From: Fredricksoniimonas sp964643325
GTDB taxonomy: Bacteria > Omnitrophota > Gorgyraeia > Zapsychrales > Fredricksoniimonadaceae
Direction: 5' to 3'
Length of the DNA: 64,000 nt
NCBI GenBank assembly: GCA_964643325.1
Contig: CAZXSE010000003.1
Span: forward strand, 45,429 to 109,428
The position numbers were made by a program, and so were the translations under genes. The notes beneath the pieces were generated by a model that did not search any database, had not been told where the DNA came from, and saw nothing but the letters and a program-made list of their open reading frames with translations. Every line of letters starts with the position of its first letter. The stretch's first letter is position 1. Below, piece by piece: positions 8,879-15,959 of the stretch.

Positions 8879-9455
8879 TCTTCCTTTTGTTATACAATGT
8901 CATCGCTCTGGCCGTATCATTCGCAAGCCACAAACGGCAGCAATCGCACGCACGCTCCAGAACTTCCCCGATCATCTTCTTCTGTGCCGCGTCAAAAACC
9001 GCCAGCACAAAATCTTTTTGCATATCTTCCGCGGCCGGCGCCCCGATCCCGACCCTCAAGCGTGTGTACTCCTCGGTCCCCAGATGCGCCGCGACCGACT
9101 TGAGCCCGTTATGGCCCGCATCAGAACCGCTCGTCCGCAGCCTGATCTGGCCGATATCAAGCCGAAGGTCATCGCACACGACCAGGATGTCTTCCGGCGC
9201 CACATTGTCAAATTTGACGATCGCCGCGACCGCCCGTCCCGAATCGTTCATGAAGGTTTGCGGCAACGCCACAAGGACCCTCTGGCCGTCCTCACGGACC
9301 TCGGCCGTCAATGCCGGGGCGTACCTGCATTTCTTAAATGCCGCGCCCAACTCCTGCGCCAGCGCCTCAACGACCATAAAGCCGGTATTGTGGCGCGTCT
9401 TTTCATATTCACGCCCGGGATTTCCCAGGCCAACGATGAGTTTTGTTGTTGCCAC
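8862..9455 (-). CDS. pth: Peptidyl-tRNA hydrolase
   Basis: Releases tRNA from peptidyl-tRNA that drops off ribosomes. 197 residues, normal length. Signature motifs: LIVGLGNPGREYEKTRHNTGF near the N-terminus, containing the catalytic histidine, LPQTFMNDSG, and RLRTSGSDAGHNGLKS. The rplY-pth pairing upstream is conserved in many bacteria. Overlaps rpsF by 17 nt, implying translational coupling. Confidence 0.96.
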   Translation of the reverse strand: MATTKLIVGLGNPGREYEKTRHNTGFMVVEALAQELGAAFKKCRYAPALTAEVREDGQRVLVALPQTFMNDSGRAVAAIVKFDNVAPEDILVVCDDLRLDIGQIRLRTSGSDAGHNGLKSVAAHLGTEEYTRLRVGIGAPAAEDMQKDFVLAVFDAAQKKMIGEVLERACDCCRLWLANDTARAMTLYNKRKNDEQV

Positions 9456-9485
9456 AACCGGCCCCCACCGTTATCAATACGTCTG

Positions 9486-10202
9486 TTACTTCTTCGCCTC
9501 GGGCTTTGCCGCCGGAGCCGCTTTCGCGCCTGCCGCCGGGGCTGCTTCCGCATCCTTCGGCTTTTCCTTGATGACCTCGAGTTCCGGAGCCGCCGCTGCC
9601 GCGTCGGTCGCCGCCGCCGCTTCAACCTCGCGGGTCGCGAACACGAGCGTCACCACCGTAGCGCCCATATCCATCTTGGTGCGAACGCCCTGCGGTAATG
9701 CCAGGTCTTTCACGTGAATGGAAACATGCGTATCCACGTTCGTCACGTCCACGTCCAGATGCGTCGGAATATCCTTCGGAAGACAGATGACCTCGAGCTC
9801 GCGGATCATATGCTCGAGCGTTGCGCCTTCCTTCTTGAGGCCGATCGCCGTGCCCTTAAGGATGATCGGGATCTTGATCGAAATTTCCTTGTCCATCGAG
9901 ATGCGCAGGAAATCCAGGTGCGCGACCATGTCGCTGACCGGGTCATGCTGCGTATCCTTGAGCATGGCCATCAGGTCTCCCTGCTTCTTGCCGGCATCCA
10001 TCACTTGCAAATGATAGATCGCGCTCGACGTTTCATAATGGCGGACAATGCGCTCAAAATCCTTGCGCGCCAGCTGAACGGACTGCGCTGCGCCGCCTTC
10101 GCCGTAAATAACAGCCGGGACAATGCCCTTCTTGCGCAGGCGGCACGACGGGCCGCTGCCTTTTACATTCCTTGCTTCAACGGTCAATTCGATCTGTTCC
10201 AT
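9486..10202 (-). CDS. rplY: 50S ribosomal protein bL25, long CTC form
   Basis: 238 residues from ATG 10202 (MEQIELTVEARN); a TTG start at 10211 is also possible. Residues 1 to about 95 form the 5S rRNA-binding L25 domain, followed by the TL5/CTC C-terminal beta domain (about 100-185). The last roughly 50 residues are Ala/Pro/Lys-rich low complexity (AEAAPAAGAKAAPAAKPEAKK). CTC-type L25 next to prs and pth is a common arrangement. Confidence 0.95.
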   Translation of the reverse strand: MEQIELTVEARNVKGSGPSCRLRKKGIVPAVIYGEGGAAQSVQLARKDFERIVRHYETSSAIYHLQVMDAGKKQGDLMAMLKDTQHDPVSDMVAHLDFLRISMDKEISIKIPIILKGTAIGLKKEGATLEHMIRELEVICLPKDIPTHLDVDVTNVDTHVSIHVKDLALPQGVRTKMDMGATVVTLVFATREVEAAAATDAAAAAPELEVIKEKPKDAEAAPAAGAKAAPAAKPEAKK

Positions 10203-10223
10203 ATCCTTCAACCACCTTCTGCG

Positions 10224-11171
10224 TTAACGATTAACATCGAACAGGCAACTGATAGACTGTTCGTTATGAATTCGCTTGATCGCCTCCGCCAACAGCGGCG
10301 CAACGGTCAATTGTTTGATCTTCGGGAAACGCTTGGCCTTTGCCAGCGGGATGCTATCAGAAATGACCAGCTCATCAAGCGCCTTGCAATCATTGAGCTT
10401 CTCGGCCGCGGAGCCTGACAGGACGCCGTGACTGACGGCCGCGTAAACCTTCTCGACGCCCATCTCCTTGATGGCCTTGATCGCCTCGATCAGGGAGCCG
10501 CCCGTCGCCACCATATCATCGACGAGGATCGCGTTCTTACCCTTGACCTTGCCGAGGATATTCATGACCTCGGTCTCTTCCGGCGAATTGCGGCGCTTGT
10601 CGATGATGGCCAGCCCCGCGCCAAGGCGCTTGGCATAAGCGCGCGCCATGCGGATGCCGCCGACGTCGGGCGAAACCACGACAACATTTTTTAAATTCAT
10701 CTGCTCAAAATATTCACAAATGGTGTTAATGGCATAAAGGTGATCAACGGGAATATCAAAGAAACCCTGGATCTGGCTGGCGTGCAGGTCCATGCACAGC
10801 ACGCGATCAACGCCCGCGGCCGTGATCAGGTTCGCCACAAGCTTCGCCGTGATCGGCACGCGCGGCTGGTCCTTGCGGTCCTGGCGGGCATACCCGTAGA
10901 ACGGCAATACCGCCGTGATGCGGTTGGCCGAGGCGCGCTTGGCCGCGTCGATCAGGATCAAGAGTTCCATCAAATTATCGTTCGTCGGAGGGCAGGTCGG
11001 CTGAACAATGAACACATCCTTGCCGCGCACATTCGACACGATCTGAACGCGGATCTCACCCTCGCTGAAGCGGCCGCACATGACCTCTGAAAAAGGAATA
11101 TCCAGGCACGTGCAGATCTTCTCCGCCAGTTCCTTGTGGGCATTGCCCGAAATAACGCAGATCTCACTCAT
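10224..11171 (-). CDS. prs: Ribose-phosphate pyrophosphokinase (PRPP synthase)
   Basis: Makes PRPP for nucleotide, histidine and NAD synthesis. 315 residues, class I length. Visible motifs are GRFSEGEIRVQI, the ATP-binding YGYARQDRK, the divalent cation site DLHASQIQGFF, and the PRPP loop VDDMVATGGSL. It follows glmU by one base, giving the glmU-prs-rplY-pth order also known in Firmicutes. hisG, a PRPP consumer, is encoded nearby at 14888. Confidence 0.97.
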   Translation of the reverse strand: MSEICVISGNAHKELAEKICTCLDIPFSEVMCGRFSEGEIRVQIVSNVRGKDVFIVQPTCPPTNDNLMELLILIDAAKRASANRITAVLPFYGYARQDRKDQPRVPITAKLVANLITAAGVDRVLCMDLHASQIQGFFDIPVDHLYAINTICEYFEQMNLKNVVVVSPDVGGIRMARAYAKRLGAGLAIIDKRRNSPEETEVMNILGKVKGKNAILVDDMVATGGSLIEAIKAIKEMGVEKVYAAVSHGVLSGSAAEKLNDCKALDELVISDSIPLAKAKRFPKIKQLTVAPLLAEAIKRIHNEQSISCLFDVNR

Positions 11172-11172
11172 A

Positions 11173-12429
11173 TCATTTTACCTTCTTTATCACGCGGGCC
11201 GGAACCCCGACACCGACCATGCCGGCGGGAATACTGCGGGAAGGGGTCACCACGCTACCCGCCCCTGCCACCGCGCCATCGCCCACCGTCACCGGCGCAA
11301 CCAGAACCGCATCGCACCCGATAAAAGCCTTGCGGCCGATCTTTGTTTTATTCTTATTCTTTCCGTCGTAATTGGCGGTCACGGCGCCCGCGCCGATATT
11401 GGCGCATGCCCCGACCGTCGCATCACCCAGAAAACTCATATGTTTCATTGTCACGCCCGGCCCCAGCGCCGAACGGGAAACTTCCACGAAATTCCCGACC
11501 GTCACGCGATCCGCCAGCGTCGTGCCCTGCCTTAACCGCGCAAAAGGCCCGACGGAACAAGCACGGCCGATCCTGACCCCCGCGTGGATATACGTGCAGG
11601 GATAAATGACCGTGTCCTGCCCGATCACAACATTATCTTCTATATATGTTGTCGCGGGATCGATGATCGTGACCCCACCCGCCATGAACTTTGCCAGTAT
11701 CTTCTCGCGCTTGATGCGTTCGGCCATGGCCAGTTCCGCACGGGTGTTAAGCCCGAGCTGAGCGCTCCAGTCCGATGTCACCAGCGCCCCCACTCTTCCG
11801 CCGCGCCCCAGAAAAAGCTCGACGGCATCGGTCAGGTAAAATTCTTTTTTCTTCGCGTTGCATTTGATATCACGGACCGCGTTAAAAATAGCGGCGGCAT
11901 CAAAACAATAGACGCCGGTATTGATCTCGCGGACCATGACTTCTTCCGGGGAGCAGTCCTTCTGTTCACGGATCGCCGTGAACAACCCCTTCTTGTTACG
12001 AATAATGCGGCCATAACCAGAGGCATTATGCAACACGGTCGTCAACACCGTGCAAACATTCTTACTGCGGCGGTGCTGTGCGACAAGTTTACGGATGATC
12101 GCCTTGTCCAACAGCGGCGTATCTCCGCACATGACAAGGACATCGCCCTTGAAACCCTTGAAATGCGGCGCGCAACAACGAAGCGCATGCGCGGTCCCGC
12201 GCTGGTCTGCCTGCAATACGGCCTGCGCTCTTGAGGCCACTGCCTTCGTCACTAGATCAGCCTTATGACCGACAACAACATATGTTCTCAAAGAACCCAC
12301 AGCCTCGGCGACATCCAGGACATGGTCGACCAAAGGCCTTCCGGCCAGACGGTGCAGGACTTTGGGCGTTTGTGACTTGAACCGCTTGCCCTTGCCCGCC
12401 GCCAGGATGATCGTACGCAATTGAGCCAT
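11173..12429 (-). CDS. glmU: Bifunctional UDP-GlcNAc pyrophosphorylase / GlcN-1-P acetyltransferase
   Basis: Makes UDP-GlcNAc, the precursor for both peptidoglycan and lipid A. 418 residues from ATG 12429 (MAQLRTIILAAGKGKRF); an upstream in-frame start at 12531 would begin beyond the predicted transcription start. N-terminal nucleotidyltransferase (about 1-225) with AAGKGKRF and CGDTPLL; C-terminal left-handed beta-helix with NIGAGAVTANYDGKNK. It is somewhat shorter than the roughly 450-residue norm. RBS CTGGAG precedes the start. First gene of the glmU-dnaB operon. Confidence 0.94.
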   Translation of the reverse strand: MAQLRTIILAAGKGKRFKSQTPKVLHRLAGRPLVDHVLDVAEAVGSLRTYVVVGHKADLVTKAVASRAQAVLQADQRGTAHALRCCAPHFKGFKGDVLVMCGDTPLLDKAIIRKLVAQHRRSKNVCTVLTTVLHNASGYGRIIRNKKGLFTAIREQKDCSPEEVMVREINTGVYCFDAAAIFNAVRDIKCNAKKKEFYLTDAVELFLGRGGRVGALVTSDWSAQLGLNTRAELAMAERIKREKILAKFMAGGVTIIDPATTYIEDNVVIGQDTVIYPCTYIHAGVRIGRACSVGPFARLRQGTTLADRVTVGNFVEVSRSALGPGVTMKHMSFLGDATVGACANIGAGAVTANYDGKNKNKTKIGRKAFIGCDAVLVAPVTVGDGAVAGAGSVVTPSRSIPAGMVGVGVPARVIKKVK

Positions 12430-12446
12430 AACACTCCAGCGCTGTT

Positions 12447-12514
12447 CTCCGTCGGAAAAATATCCGGACACCCGGTAAAAAATACGCCCGCGAAAAGCAG
12501 TTTTCCCAACGGAG
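12447..12514 (-). promoter_or_regulatory. Stem-loop forming the 5' leader of glmU
   Basis: In the minus-strand transcript the first bases after the predicted start (about 12513) read CTCCGTTGGGAAAA, and these pair with TTTTTCCGACGGAG (12460-12447), 14 bp including two G-U pairs. The stem encloses about 40 nt with a smaller CCGG-GTGT-CCGG hairpin. It ends just before the glmU Shine-Dalgarno. It could protect the mRNA 5' end or control glmU translation; the role is inferred. Confidence 0.55.
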
Positions 12515-12519
12515 CGGTT

Positions 12520-12548
12520 AGTATATCCCACGCCCTATTTTTCGTCAA
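12520..12548 (-). promoter_or_regulatory. Promoter for the glmU-prs-...-dnaB operon
   Basis: On the minus strand TTGACG (12548-12543), 17-nt spacer, TATACT (12525-12520). The predicted start near 12513 gives an approximately 84-nt leader before the glmU ATG. The block 12549-12665 upstream holds no feature that I can support. Confidence 0.72.
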
Positions 12549-12665
12549 GTTCAAATATATTAGGGAAAAGGGGGCGGACAAAATATCCAAAAAGACCTGG
12601 ATTCTGACTAAGATGCGGGAGCCATCCCACTGCAGGATAGGTATCTCTATATTACTATTACTTGG

Positions 12666-12689
12666 CCCTTGAAAGAATCCTTTCAAGGG
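12666..12689. repeat. Perfect 10-bp stem-loop
   Basis: CCCTTGAAAG (12666-12675), AATC loop, CTTTCAAGGG (12680-12689). It abuts the left arm of the 13-bp inverted repeat around the tRNA terminator. No T-run follows on either strand, so it is not a classical terminator. Confidence 0.6.
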
Positions 12690-12771
12690 CAGCCATTTGG
12701 TCTCATAAAAGCGAAAAACCCTCTCCCATACGGGATAAGGGTTTTTCGCTCTATGGAACAAATGGCTGCCC
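12687..12771. repeat. 13-bp inverted repeat copying the tRNA-Gln 3' end
   Basis: GGGCAGCCATTTG at 12687-12699 is the exact reverse complement of CAAATGGCTGCCC at 12759-12771. The right arm covers the last five acceptor-stem bases, discriminator and CCA of tRNA-Gln plus its trailer. The two arms bracket the terminator hairpin at 12710-12750. Confidence 0.7.
12710..12750 (-). terminator. Intrinsic terminator after tRNA-Gln
   Basis: AGCGAAAAACCCT (12710-12722) and AGGGTTTTTCGCT (12738-12750) form a perfect 13-bp stem around a 15-nt loop. On the minus strand the hairpin is followed by TTTTAT. It lies 13 nt after the tRNA-Gln CCA end, so it should end the tRNA transcript before the glmU promoter. 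Confidence 0.75.
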
Positions 12772-12836
12772 GGCTAGGATTCGAACCTAGAAACTCAGAA
12801 CCAAAATCTGATGTGTTACCATTACACTACCGGGCA
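12763..12836 (-). tRNA. tRNA-Gln (anticodon TTG), CCA encoded
   Basis: The minus strand folds as a 74-nt cloverleaf: acceptor stem TGCCCGG with CCGGGCA, D arm with AATGGTAA, anticodon stem TCAGA/TCTGA around loop TTTTGGT giving anticodon TTG, T arm CTAGGTTCGAATCCTAG, discriminator G and encoded CCA. It is the only tRNA found in the window. Confidence 0.97.
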
Positions 12837-12916
12837 ATGTACCACAATACTTTTCAGAACATCATTGCCCAAGTCCTGAGGCGTTACCGCCGAAGGGCCG
12901 GGCAATCTACCACAAT
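12830..12916. repeat. 19-bp direct repeat duplicating the tRNA-Gln 5' end and upstream sequence
   Basis: CCGGGCAATGTACCACAAT at 12830-12848 (tRNA acceptor arm and upstream region) recurs at 12898-12916 with one mismatch, directly after the ispE stop codon. In the second copy the sequence continues into a 7-bp stem (12864-12870 with 12900-12906) rather than a tRNA. Confidence 0.65.
12844..12872 (-). promoter_or_regulatory. Probable promoter of tRNA-Gln
   Basis: Minus strand TTGGGC (12872-12867), 17-nt spacer, TATTGT (12849-12844). The predicted start is within a few bases of the mature tRNA 5' end at 12836. The -35 box is weak and overlaps a stem that may end the ispE transcript. Confidence 0.4.
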
Positions 12917-13788
12917 TATTTGGTACAAACCGCGAAGCTCTGCGGATATGCTTTGCTAAAGATCTTTTTAAGCCGCTCGGCATCTTTTCGGGTACCAACG
13001 ACCGCAAAGATCGACGGGCCGCTGCCGGAAAATGATACACCCAGCACGCCCTGGCCTGCCACGCGCGCTTTCAACTTCCCCAAATTCGGCTTCAACGCCA
13101 GGATCGGCGCTTCAAGGTCATTGAAAAGTCCGGCGCCAACACCCGCCGGATCATGCTTTCTTAAAGAACGAAGAATGATATTAACATCCCCGTCGGGCCT
13201 TGTCAAACGCGCGCGCCGCGGCGCATAACAGGCGTAAACATCTTTGGTCAAAAGCGGCGCTTTCGCCACAACAAGAAAATGCCAGAGCTTCGTTGTACAC
13301 GCCAGCGGTCTGATCTTCTCGCCGCGGCCCGTGCCAACCGCAAAAGGCGCATCATGCAAGAAAAACGCCACATCACTGCCCAATTTATTGGCATAAGCGA
13401 TCAGGCGTTCGCGCGACAGTTTCAAACGCCAAAGCCTGTTCAATCCAACAAGCGCGGCCGCCGCATTGCTCGACCCGCCCGCAAGCCCCGCCGCCACCGG
13501 GATACGCTTGGTGATCGTGATCCGCGCGCCCTTTATAACGCGCTCGCCATCCTGAAGCATGGCCGCGGCTTTCCAAACGAGATTCCGATCGTCGCGCGGT
13601 ACACGCCTGTCATCGCACGCGATGCTGAGTTTTCCATCCGGCGCCGACGCAAAGGCCATATCATCATGAAGATCGATCCTCTCAAAGAGCGTCACAAGCT
13701 CATGGAACCCGTCGGGCCGCTTGCCAACGATCCTGAGCGCGAGATTTAATTTGGCATAAGAACGAACCGTGAACGGTGCCATTAGCAT
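12916..13788 (-). CDS. ispE: 4-diphosphocytidyl-2-C-methyl-D-erythritol kinase
   Basis: GHMP kinase of the MEP isoprenoid pathway. About 290 residues. N-terminal SYAKLNLAL substrate motif, the ATP loop PVAAGLAGGSSNAAAAL, and a C-terminal GSGPSIFAV motif are all present. Possible starts are ATG 13788 (TGATG overlap with the TPR gene stop) or ATG 13782 (MAPFTVRSYAK); both keep the domain intact. Last gene of the hisG, small ribosomal peptide, TPR, ispE run. Confidence 0.94.
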   Translation of the reverse strand: MLMAPFTVRSYAKLNLALRIVGKRPDGFHELVTLFERIDLHDDMAFASAPDGKLSIACDDRRVPRDDRNLVWKAAAMLQDGERVIKGARITITKRIPVAAGLAGGSSNAAAALVGLNRLWRLKLSRERLIAYANKLGSDVAFFLHDAPFAVGTGRGEKIRPLACTTKLWHFLVVAKAPLLTKDVYACYAPRRARLTRPDGDVNIILRSLRKHDPAGVGAGLFNDLEAPILALKPNLGKLKARVAGQGVLGVSFSGSGPSIFAVVGTRKDAERLKKIFSKAYPQSFAVCTK

Positions 13789-14750
13789 CACTTCTTTCTC
13801 AAAGTGTTCTCGGCCTGTTTGATCTTGGACGCAACATCCAACATGGCCGCATCAAGGGCAGCGGCCCTGCGCCAGGCCTCCAGCGCCAGGTCCATGCTAC
13901 CCATCTTCGCGTGGACATCGCCAATGTGGTCAAAGATCACAGGGTCCTTCTCCATGGCCTGCGCCCGATCAAGCAATTCCAGCGCCTGCGTGAACTGCCC
14001 TTCCTTATAATATACCCATCCCAGGCTGTCGAGATACGCCGGATTGTCCGGATCGACGAGGAGGGCGCGCTTAAGCATCTCTTCCGCCCGCTCCAAGGAT
14101 ACCCCATCCTCGGCGTAAGCATATCCCAGGGCATTGAGGCAGTCCGCATATCCAGGGTCCAGGGCAACACAGCGTTCCAGGAGTCCGACGCCCTCCGCAC
14201 GGCCAGAGCCGCGAAGATATGAAGACCCCACCAGCAGCAATGCGTCCGTATTCTGCGGCTGGATCTGCAGCAGCGCCTCAAGCTGCGCCAGCGCCTCGGC
14301 ATCCTTTCCCGCGGAATAATAAAAATGCGAGAGCGCAAAACGGGGCTTGATATCCTGGGGATCGCGCGCGATCTGCACATGAAGGACCTGCTCGTATTCC
14401 CTGGCCGCGCTATCAAAGTCCCTGGCCGCGGAATACGCGAGGACCAGCAGATACCTTGGTTCAAGTTCGTCGGGTTTAAGGCGCAGCGCCGCAGAAAGGG
14501 CCTTGACCGCGGTCGGCGCGTCGCCCGCGCCGGTGCTCACTGCCCCGAGGCGCAGGTACGCCGGAAATGAAGAAGGATCGGCTGTGACCGCTGCCCGGTA
14601 TTCACCAGCAGCGTCCTGCAACCGATCCTCATATTCATAAGAGACGCCCATGATGTAATGGGCCAGGCCTTTGGCCGCGTCAGCGCGGGCAACAGCCGCC
14701 GGGGCCAGCGCAAACCCCGCCGCGATGAACATGGCCATGAAGCGTCTCAT
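13788..14750 (-). CDS. Secreted tetratricopeptide-repeat protein
   Basis: 320 residues from ATG 14750 (an upstream TTG at 14759 is possible). A signal-peptide-like N-terminus (MRRFMAMFIAAGFALAPAAV, cleavage near ARADA) is followed by about seven TPR units from residue 30 to 300 (for example LLVDPDNPAYLDSLGWVYY, ALDPGYADCLNALGYAYAE). It probably acts as a periplasmic or outer-membrane scaffold. No enzymatic motif is seen and the partner is unknown. It sits between the small ribosomal peptide gene and ispE. Confidence 0.85.
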   Translation of the reverse strand: MRRFMAMFIAAGFALAPAAVARADAAKGLAHYIMGVSYEYEDRLQDAAGEYRAAVTADPSSFPAYLRLGAVSTGAGDAPTAVKALSAALRLKPDELEPRYLLVLAYSAARDFDSAAREYEQVLHVQIARDPQDIKPRFALSHFYYSAGKDAEALAQLEALLQIQPQNTDALLLVGSSYLRGSGRAEGVGLLERCVALDPGYADCLNALGYAYAEDGVSLERAEEMLKRALLVDPDNPAYLDSLGWVYYKEGQFTQALELLDRAQAMEKDPVIFDHIGDVHAKMGSMDLALEAWRRAAALDAAMLDVASKIKQAENTLRKK

Positions 14751-14763
14751 AAACAACAAGGAC

Positions 14764-14865
14764 TTAGCGCGTCTCTCTCTTCTTGAGATGGCGAAGGGCC
14801 TTGCGCAGTTTCTTGCGTTTGTGGGTCTTGATCTTTCTAAGTTTTCTTTTTCTTCCGCACGGCAT
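14764..14865 (-). CDS. 33-residue AURKAIP1/COX24-like ribosomal peptide (mS38/bS22 type)
   Basis: Very short gene reading MPCGRKRKLRKIKTHKRKKL and on to KKRETR, with 17 Lys/Arg in 33 residues. The pattern MPxGxKRKxxKxxTHKRKKxLRKxRH is that of bacterial COX24-domain peptides, related to mitochondrial mS38 and mycobacterial bS22, which sit in the small ribosomal subunit. An AGGA Shine-Dalgarno is 9-10 nt upstream. It ends 13 nt before the TPR gene and starts 22 nt after the hisG stop, so it is in that operon. Confidence 0.82.
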   Translation of the reverse strand: MPCGRKRKLRKIKTHKRKKLRKALRHLKKRETR

Positions 14866-14887
14866 AAGTTTGTCCTGTCCTTGTTGA

Positions 14888-15778
14888 TTAAACGATGAGC
14901 TTGTTCAACGAATATTCGATGATCCCCTGAGCGCCGGCATCCTTGAGGGCCGGGATGATCGAGCGCACAATGCCTTCCTCGATCACAGTCTCAACGGCAA
15001 CCCAGCCGTCCTGCGCCAGCGGCGCGACCGTCGGGTTCTGCAAGGCCGGCAACTTGCCGAGGAGTTTCTTTAAATTCTTGATCTCGACATTGAGCTTAAG
15101 GCCCACCATATTATTGGCCGCGAGCGCCCCCTTCAGGAGCATGATGACCTGGTCCATCTTCTTGCGCTTCCAGCTGTCTTTGGCCGAGGACCTGTTCGCG
15201 ATGAACTGCGTCGATGATTCGCACAGCGTTTCCACGATACGCAATTTATTGGCGCGCAAACTGCTGCCCGTCTCGGTCAGTTCCACGATGGCATCGACCA
15301 GGCCCGAGGCGACCTTAGCTTCCGTCGCGCCCCAGCTGAACTCAACATCCGCCTTGACCTTGTTCTTGGCAAGATACCTCTTCGTAATGCCGACGACCTC
15401 GGTGGCAATGCGCTTGCCGGCAAGGCCTTTGACCGAGCGGATCTTCGAATCTTCAGGCACAGCCAGGACCCAACGCACCTTGTTGGTCGTGGCCTTGGAA
15501 TACTGCAGTTCCGTGAGCGTATCCACCTTGGACCCGTTCTCCGCGACCCAGTCCGCGCCCGTGATGCCGCAGTCGAGCGTCCCGTCCTCAACATAGCGGG
15601 ACATCTCCTGCGCGCGCAACAGGACCGGCTTGATCTCCACATCATCAATGTGCGGAAAATAGGAACGGCTGGAAACGACCAGCTTGTAGCCGGCCTTCTC
15701 AAAAAGCGCGACGGTGGCGTCCTGCAAGCTTCCTTTGGGCAGGCCCAGTTTCAATATCGGCATATCTTTGTCTTTCAT
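14888..15778 (-). CDS. hisG: ATP phosphoribosyltransferase, long form HisG
   Basis: First step of histidine synthesis: ATP plus PRPP gives phosphoribosyl-ATP. 296 residues, the long hexameric form. Catalytic domain 1 to about 215 (LKLGLPKGSLQDATVALFEKAG, CGITGADWV, ELTETGSSLRANKLR) and a C-terminal regulatory PII-like domain (about 220-296) that binds histidine. No other his genes are in the window. Start 15778 follows AAAGGAAAT; an internal ATG at 15763 (MPILKLGLPKG) is also possible. Confidence 0.95.
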   Translation of the reverse strand: MKDKDMPILKLGLPKGSLQDATVALFEKAGYKLVVSSRSYFPHIDDVEIKPVLLRAQEMSRYVEDGTLDCGITGADWVAENGSKVDTLTELQYSKATTNKVRWVLAVPEDSKIRSVKGLAGKRIATEVVGITKRYLAKNKVKADVEFSWGATEAKVASGLVDAIVELTETGSSLRANKLRIVETLCESSTQFIANRSSAKDSWKRKKMDQVIMLLKGALAANNMVGLKLNVEIKNLKKLLGKLPALQNPTVAPLAQDGWVAVETVIEEGIVRSIIPALKDAGAQGIIEYSLNKLIV

Positions 15779-15806
15779 AGGTGCATATTTCCTTTACGAG
15801 GGGGTT

Positions 15807-15836
15807 ATTATAACCAGATGTCAGAAAAAATGTAAA
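15807..15836 (-). promoter_or_regulatory. Promoter for hisG
   Basis: Minus strand TTTACA (15836-15831), 18-nt spacer, TATAAT (15812-15807). The predicted start is near 15800, about 20 nt before the ATG and just upstream of the Shine-Dalgarno. Confidence 0.6.
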
Positions 15837-15914
15837 GAAGAAATCTTCTTCATGTGAACGCGTCGTGCCGGGAACTGCTTTCAAAAAACACTTCCCAAAC
15901 ATCCCGGCTCTCTC

Positions 15915-15920
15915 TATAAT
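15915..15920 (+). promoter_or_regulatory. Possible -10 box for the PpiD-like gene
   Basis: TATAAT 40 nt upstream of the ATG at 15960. No good -35 is seen (TTCCCA at 17-nt spacing). A strong AAGGAG Shine-Dalgarno lies at 15947-15952. Confidence 0.35.
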
Positions 15921-15959
15921 TCCCCCATTGCTTTTAACCAGCCATCAAGGAGTTCTCTC

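Noticed and set aside
12669..12959. Short plus-strand reading frame across tRNA-Gln
   Set aside because: Covers the tRNA, terminator and inverted repeats; not a protein gene.
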